DNA of 9,833 bases from Anaerolineales bacterium. Lineage in GTDB: Bacteria > Chloroflexota > Anaerolineae > Anaerolineales > Villigracilaceae. Location: the NCBI GenBank assembly GCA_017882065.1, contig JADGQD010000064.1, positions 1 through 9,833 on the forward strand. Reading direction: 5' to 3'. Under the pieces are notes generated by a model, which saw nothing but the letters and a program-made list of their open reading frames with translations, was not told where the DNA came from and made no database searches. This document shows positions 6,070 to 9,833 of this stretch, piece after piece (position 1 is the first letter of the stretch; each line of letters begins with the position of its first letter). A program made the translations under genes and the position numbers.

Positions 6070-7989
6070 ATGTCCCAAATTGACGAAATCAAATCTCGCA
6101 TTGATATCGTAGATCTGGTCGGAGAGACCGTGAAACTGCGCCGCGCCGGAAAGAACTATTCCGGCCTGTGCCCGTTCCACAACGAGAAAACACCCTCGTT
6201 CATCGTCTCACCTGACCGGCAGACCTGGCATTGCTTCGGTCAGTGTGGTGAGGGCGGCGACATTTTCAAGTTCCTGATGAAGAAAGAAGGCTGGGACTTC
6301 AAAGAAAGCCTGCGTTACCTGGCGGAGCGGGCGGGGGTCAAACTCGAGGCTTACAAGGCTGAGAAACCGGAAGAAAAAGAAGCCCATGAACGCCTGCGCA
6401 CTCTTCTGGAAGAGGCGGTGACGTTTTACCGTTATCACCTGTCCACTCCCGCAGGAAAATTCGCCCTGGACTACATCCACGAGAAGCGCCATCTGACTGA
6501 CGCCACAATCGAGACCTTCGGCCTGGGCTACGCGCCGCAGGGCTGGGACAACGCCTTCAACCGTTTCAAGGAAAAAGGCTATACCGAGCAGGAACTGCTC
6601 GACGTGGGGCTCGTTTCACAGCGTGATTCGGGCGGATTCATTGACCGCTTCCGCAATCGCCTGATGATTCCCATCCGCGACGAGAACGGAAAGATGACCG
6701 GCTTCGGGGCGCGCATTCTCGACCCGAACGACGTCCCCAAGTTCATGAACTCGCCCGAGACGCCGCTCTTCAGCAAGAGCCGTCTTCTCTACGGGCTGGA
6801 CCGGGCGCGCAAACCCATCCGGGCCGCCAATCAGGCCATCATCGTGGAAGGCTATCTAGATGTGATCGCCCTGCACCAGGCCGGGTTCGAGAACGTGGTC
6901 TCGCCGATGGGCACCTCCCTGACCGAAGACCAGTTGCGGCTGCTCAAGAAGTTTACCCGCAGCATCGTCCTGGCCCTCGACCCGGATGCCGCCGGTCAGA
7001 AAGCCGTCCTGCGCGGGCTGGAATCGGCGCGCCAAACCCTCGACCGCCAGGACGAGATTGGCTTCGACGCCCGCGGCCTGCTGCATCACGAAGCCCGCCT
7101 GCAGGCCGACCTGCGCGTGGCGACCATGCCCGACGAACTCGACCCTGATGAGATCGTCCAGCGTGACCCGGAACAGTGGAAAAAACTGATTGAAAATGCC
7201 CAACCCATTGTGGTCCATGTGATGGGCGCGCTGGCTGTCGGGCGCGACCTGGACGACGCAAAAGTCAAATCCGAAATTGCCGCCCAGGTGTTGCCTTTAA
7301 TTGAAGACCTGCCCAACCCGGTCGAACGTGACACGTACCGTCAGAGGCTGGCGCGCTTCCTGAAGGTGGATGAACGCTCGATCAGCGGCGGGCAGACCCA
7401 GGGTCCGAAAGCGCGGCGGCCCCGGCCACGGGTCGAGACTCCCGCCACAAAACAGGAAGTCCCGCCAGCCGTCACGCCCACCTTCTCTCCCTCCCACAAA
7501 GGGGAGACCCACATCCTGAGTCTGCTCATCCGCCGTCCCGATCTGCTCTACCGCCTCGACCGTGGTTTGCTGGAAGCCGGTCTGGGCCGCATGGCTCCCG
7601 AAGATTTCGGGTATACTGACCATCAGGTGCTCTTTAGGCTGGTGCACCAGTCGCTCGAGCAGGATGCCAACGATGCCAGCGACTTCCTGCGCCAGAATCT
7701 GCCGCCCTCGCTGGAAAGCCTCGCGGACGAACTGGCGGCTAAGCCGGGCGAACTCGACCCGGTGGACGACCGCCTGATCGAAGACCTGTTCCGCGCGGTG
7801 GTGAGGATCCGCCGCACGGCGCTGACCGACAACATCAACCAGTTGCGCTTTTTACAGGAGGATTCCCAGCAAACCGGCGATCTACGCATCGCATCTTATC
7901 GTGAAATGGTTCAGCAATATTCCACCCACCTGCGCAGCCTTGACCAGGCGCAGTTGAAACAAAACGGAAGCCGTAAAGAAGGACCATGA
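6070..7989 (+). CDS. dnaG: DNA primase DnaG
   Basis: This enzyme makes the RNA primers for replication and works with the replicative helicase at the fork. Domains in order: the CHC2 zinc domain with C34-P-F-H37 and C55-F-G-Q-C59; the RNA polymerase domain including RFRNRLMIPIRDENGK (193-208); the Toprim motifs E260-G-Y-L-D264 and D304-P-D306-A-A-G; and D358-P-D360-E. A proline-rich linker (about 417-478) leads to the helical C-terminal domain (about 480-620) that should bind DnaB. The second zinc pair is CxxxC rather than the usual CxxC, and residues 321-350 are longer than in the E. coli enzyme. At 639 residues it is somewhat above the E. coli length of 581. A stop (TAA, 6055-6057) lies just upstream in frame, so the ATG at 6070 is the only plausible start. 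It overlaps rpoD by four bases. Confidence 0.98.
   Translation: MSQIDEIKSRIDIVDLVGETVKLRRAGKNYSGLCPFHNEKTPSFIVSPDRQTWHCFGQCGEGGDIFKFLMKKEGWDFKESLRYLAERAGVKLEAYKAEKPEEKEAHERLRTLLEEAVTFYRYHLSTPAGKFALDYIHEKRHLTDATIETFGLGYAPQGWDNAFNRFKEKGYTEQELLDVGLVSQRDSGGFIDRFRNRLMIPIRDENGKMTGFGARILDPNDVPKFMNSPETPLFSKSRLLYGLDRARKPIRAANQAIIVEGYLDVIALHQAGFENVVSPMGTSLTEDQLRLLKKFTRSIVLALDPDAAGQKAVLRGLESARQTLDRQDEIGFDARGLLHHEARLQADLRVATMPDELDPDEIVQRDPEQWKKLIENAQPIVVHVMGALAVGRDLDDAKVKSEIAAQVLPLIEDLPNPVERDTYRQRLARFLKVDERSISGGQTQGPKARRPRPRVETPATKQEVPPAVTPTFSPSHKGETHILSLLIRRPDLLYRLDRGLLEAGLGRMAPEDFGYTDHQVLFRLVHQSLEQDANDASDFLRQNLPPSLESLADELAAKPGELDPVDDRLIEDLFRAVVRIRRTALTDNINQLRFLQEDSQQTGDLRIASYREMVQQYSTHLRSLDQAQLKQNGSRKEGP
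7486..7507. repeat. Small palindrome in the DnaG interdomain linker
   Basis: TCTCCC (7486-7491) and GGGAGA (7502-7507) are reverse complements. An overlapping register, CTCCC/GGGAG (7491-7495 and 7502-7506), is also possible. The segment is read in frame as T-F-S-P-S-H-K-G-E between the primase core and the helicase-binding domain. Pyrimidine-then-purine palindromes of this kind are common as dispersed intergenic repeats. Whether this is one needs a genome comparison. Confidence 0.35.
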
Positions 7990-9635
7990 CCCGCACAGTG
8001 AAACCCAAGCCACGCCCGCCTCACCGCCCGATCAGCCCGATCAGCCCAATCCCTTCCGGATCCAAAGCCCGCCCTGAACCAAGCCGAAAGGTTCGTTCTG
8101 CAGACCTGAAAGCGCCTCTCCCGGAGGCCGTCGAGACTGAATCCGAAGATGAACTCGAACTGGCTGTCGAGCCGGAAGAAGGTCTTTCAGCGGGTGAGGA
8201 ACTGAACGATCTGGGAGTCGAGGATACGCTTGAACTGAATCGGGTCGAACTGGCTGCCGAGCTTTCAGATGACCCGGTGCGCTTGTATTTGCGCGAGATC
8301 GGCCAGGTCAAACTGTTGGATGCTCCCCGCGAGTTTCGCCTGGCGGCTATGATCGAAGGCCGTCGTGTCGTCCTGCTGACCATGCGCCGCCGCCGGATGG
8401 GAAAAAAGACCCCCGAATCGCCGACAACGACTGCTTACCATAACCTGCTGAGTGACCTGCTGACAGCCTGGACGCGCCTCGGCGAGGATGCTGGCCGCCT
8501 TGGCGTGGACATTCCCGATGCCGCGCTACTGCTGTCCGAGGCGCACAGCCTGCATCGGGGTTGGGAGAACGGCAATGCACCGTCTTATCTGCACTCGTAT
8601 ATCGAGCGCGAACTGTGGGGCAAGGATCCGCTGTGGGACAGCCTGGTGGGTCACGCCTACATTGTCTATGTGATTTTCTACATTCTGCCAGGAGAGTATG
8701 CCGGCTGGTTGATGAAATACCTCCAGACCCACCATGACCTGCCCGCCCAGAGGACGCTCTTCTGTAACCTACCTGCGGAACCTGAACTGACACGCGAGGT
8801 TGAAATTATCCGCGCCCGCGCCGACGAGGCCAACGCGGCCATTATCCGCGCCAACCTGCGGCTGGTGGTCAGTGTGGCGAAACGTTATCTGGGGCGCGGC
8901 ATTTCGTTCCTGGATTTGATCCAGGAGGGCAACCTCGGCTTGCTGCGGGCGGTCAACAAGTTCGACCCGCGCCGGGGCTACAAGTTCAGCACGTACGCTA
9001 CTTGGTGGATCCGCCAGTCCATCAACCGCTCAATTGCCGAGCAGGCGCGCACGATCCGCATCCCGGTGCATCTGTTCGAGTCCATCACCCGCATTTCGCG
9101 GATTCAACGGGCTCTGACCCAGCAACTGGGTCGAAATCCGACCAACAATGAAATTGCGCTCGAATCTGGTTTCCTCACCCCGGCAGACGTGCAAACCATC
9201 CTGCGTGCACGCGCCGAGGAGACACCCCTTGCCCCTGACCTCCAGCACAGCTGGAACGTGGCGACGACCAAAGTGGACCGTATCCTGTGTTCTGCCGAAG
9301 AGCCGATCTCGCTCGAGGGGCCGGTCAGCGGGGGCGAGGATTCCAGTCAACTGGGCGATTTTATCGAAGATGTTGATGCGTTGGAGCCACTGGACGCCGC
9401 CTCGCGCGAAATGCTGCGCGAGCAAGTACAACATGCTTTAGCCGCGCTATCCGAGCGCGAGCGCCAGGTGCTCGAACTGCGTTTCGGCCTGGTGGACGGC
9501 AAAGACCACACCCTGGAAGAGGTCAGCCGTTACTTCAACGTGACGCGTGAGCGCATCCGCCAGATCGAGGCCAAAGCTCTGCGGAAGCTGCGGCATCCCA
9601 CGCGGAGCCGTCTTTTGAGGGATTATTTGGGGTAA
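7986..9635 (+). CDS. rpoD: Primary sigma factor RpoD (sigma-70 / SigA type)
   Basis: This is the housekeeping sigma subunit that directs RNA polymerase to promoters. Residues 1-40 are basic and proline-rich and 45-93 are strongly acidic, so a standard region 1.1 is not recognisable. Region 1.2 is DPVRLYLREIGQVKLL (96-111). Region 2 spans about 279-352, with NLRLVVSVAKRYLGRGISFL, DLIQEGNLGLLRAVNKFD and TYATWWIRQSINRSIAEQ. Region 3 starts at RTIRIPVHLFE. Region 4 is 482-549, with LSERERQVLELRFGL and the helix-turn-helix TLEEVSRYFNVTRERIRQIE. About 150 residues (128-278) separate regions 1.2 and 2.1, and about 28 extra residues (408-435) precede EPISLE. The ATG overlaps the dnaG stop (ATGA), and AAGGA lies only 2 bases before it, so coupled reinitiation is likely. 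The next Met, at 122, is past region 1.2, which supports this start. Group 1 sigma identity is clear. Confidence 0.97.
   Translation: MTRTVKPKPRPPHRPISPISPIPSGSKARPEPSRKVRSADLKAPLPEAVETESEDELELAVEPEEGLSAGEELNDLGVEDTLELNRVELAAELSDDPVRLYLREIGQVKLLDAPREFRLAAMIEGRRVVLLTMRRRRMGKKTPESPTTTAYHNLLSDLLTAWTRLGEDAGRLGVDIPDAALLLSEAHSLHRGWENGNAPSYLHSYIERELWGKDPLWDSLVGHAYIVYVIFYILPGEYAGWLMKYLQTHHDLPAQRTLFCNLPAEPELTREVEIIRARADEANAAIIRANLRLVVSVAKRYLGRGISFLDLIQEGNLGLLRAVNKFDPRRGYKFSTYATWWIRQSINRSIAEQARTIRIPVHLFESITRISRIQRALTQQLGRNPTNNEIALESGFLTPADVQTILRARAEETPLAPDLQHSWNVATTKVDRILCSAEEPISLEGPVSGGEDSSQLGDFIEDVDALEPLDAASREMLREQVQHALAALSERERQVLELRFGLVDGKDHTLEEVSRYFNVTRERIRQIEAKALRKLRHPTRSRLLRDYLG
8031..8048 (+). 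repeat. Short tandem repeat in the rpoD N-terminus
   Basis: Two 9-base units, ATCAGCCCG (8031-8039) and ATCAGCCCA (8040-8048), with partial copies on both sides, encode I-S-P-I-S-P-I-P near residue 16. It keeps the frame and lies in the disordered basic tail, where length changes should be tolerated. Confidence 0.55.
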
Positions 9636-9642
9636 AAAGGAA

Positions 9643-9833
9643 ATGCCGATAGTGGTTTCCCATGTACTGAAGAGAGCGGTCCCATACCTTTTGTTCGGTT
9701 TTTTTTGCCTTTCTTTTACCCTGGGCATGTTACTCTTTCACCATGTTCCTGCTGCGCTTTCAGATCAGGCAATCGATCTTACAATCTACGGGCATTTTCA
9801 CGTGGTCCTGAACTACGATTCCCCCGAGTTCAT
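9643..9833 (+). CDS. Membrane-anchored protein of unknown function (3' end outside window)
   Basis: An open frame of 63 codons starts 7 bases after the rpoD stop and runs off the right edge with no stop. Residues 1-12 are short and basic (MPIVVSHVLKRA). They are followed by a hydrophobic helix (PYLLFGFFCLSFTLGMLLF, about 14-32) with no obvious signal peptidase site, then a polar segment containing ITYGHFHVVLNYDSPEF-like sequence (D-L-T-I-Y-G-H-F-H-V-V-L-N-Y-D-S-P-E-F). This fits the first transmembrane segment of an integral membrane protein with a following outside loop. AAAAAGGA (9634-9641) is too close to the ATG, so GTG at 9652, 10 bases after it, may be the real start. There is no terminator between it and rpoD, so it is likely co-transcribed. 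The family is not recognised from this fragment. Confidence 0.65.
   Translation, partial: MPIVVSHVLKRAVPYLLFGFFCLSFTLGMLLFHHVPAALSDQAIDLTIYGHFHVVLNYDSPEF

Noticed and set aside
8026..8052. Tandem repeat in rpoD as a phase-variation switch
   Set aside because: The unit is 9 bases, so copy changes keep the frame, and an essential sigma factor is an unlikely target.
9447..9728. Minus-strand frame over the rpoD 3' end and the next gene
   Set aside because: Its sequence is antisense to conserved sigma region 4, and the + strand frames on both sides of 9635 explain the DNA better.

Overview
The window looks like chromosomal housekeeping DNA from a GC-rich bacterium, most likely a member of the Chloroflexota (Anaerolineae-like). 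That placement is an inference from protein style: a one-chain glycyl-tRNA synthetase (alpha and beta fused), a DnaG primase whose zinc motif carries an extra residue (C-F-G-Q-C) and whose Toprim region is expanded, and a primary sigma factor with no region 1.1, a large insert between regions 1.2 and 2.1 and a second insert in region 3. No integrase, transposase, CRISPR array, tRNA or rRNA was seen.

Layout. (1) Bases 2-2914 (+) hold the fused glycyl-tRNA synthetase, which enters from the left edge without its first residues. The linker joining its two halves is encoded by a perfect 10-bp palindrome. (2) Bases 2915-3186 hold a possible gene remnant and a strong hairpin terminator at 3121-3165. 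(3) Bases 3187-5126 (-) are a two-gene operon: a DEDDh 3'-5' exonuclease is transcribed first, then a 441-residue protein of unknown function with a nucleotidyltransferase-like GS...DxD motif. A well-formed promoter (TTGAAG-17-TAGAAT) sits just upstream. This pair is the least explained part of the window and looks more AT-rich than the flanking housekeeping genes. (4) Bases 5386-5877 (+) encode a hotdog-fold PaaI-type thioesterase, divergent from the exonuclease. (5) Bases 5878-6069 are a compact control region. It has a short ORF with an ideal ribosome-binding site whose stop codon falls in the loop of a rho-independent terminator, followed by a near-consensus promoter only 11 bases from the dnaG start codon. 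(6) Bases 6070-9635 hold dnaG and rpoD, overlapping by ATGA. This is the core of the macromolecular synthesis operon, without rpsU immediately upstream. (7) From 9643 a membrane-anchored protein starts 7 bases after rpoD and runs off the right edge.

How the parts fit. GlyRS charges tRNA-Gly, DnaG primes replication and RpoD directs housekeeping transcription, so most of the window serves core information processing. The terminator before dnaG insulates it from the thioesterase gene, and the promoter after it would give a leaderless or almost leaderless dnaG-rpoD mRNA, which fits the lack of any Shine-Dalgarno sequence before dnaG. The best candidates for something undescribed are the exonuclease/nucleotidyltransferase-like operon, the short ORF threaded into the dnaG terminator, and palindromic DNA found in the interdomain linkers of both GlyRS and DnaG.
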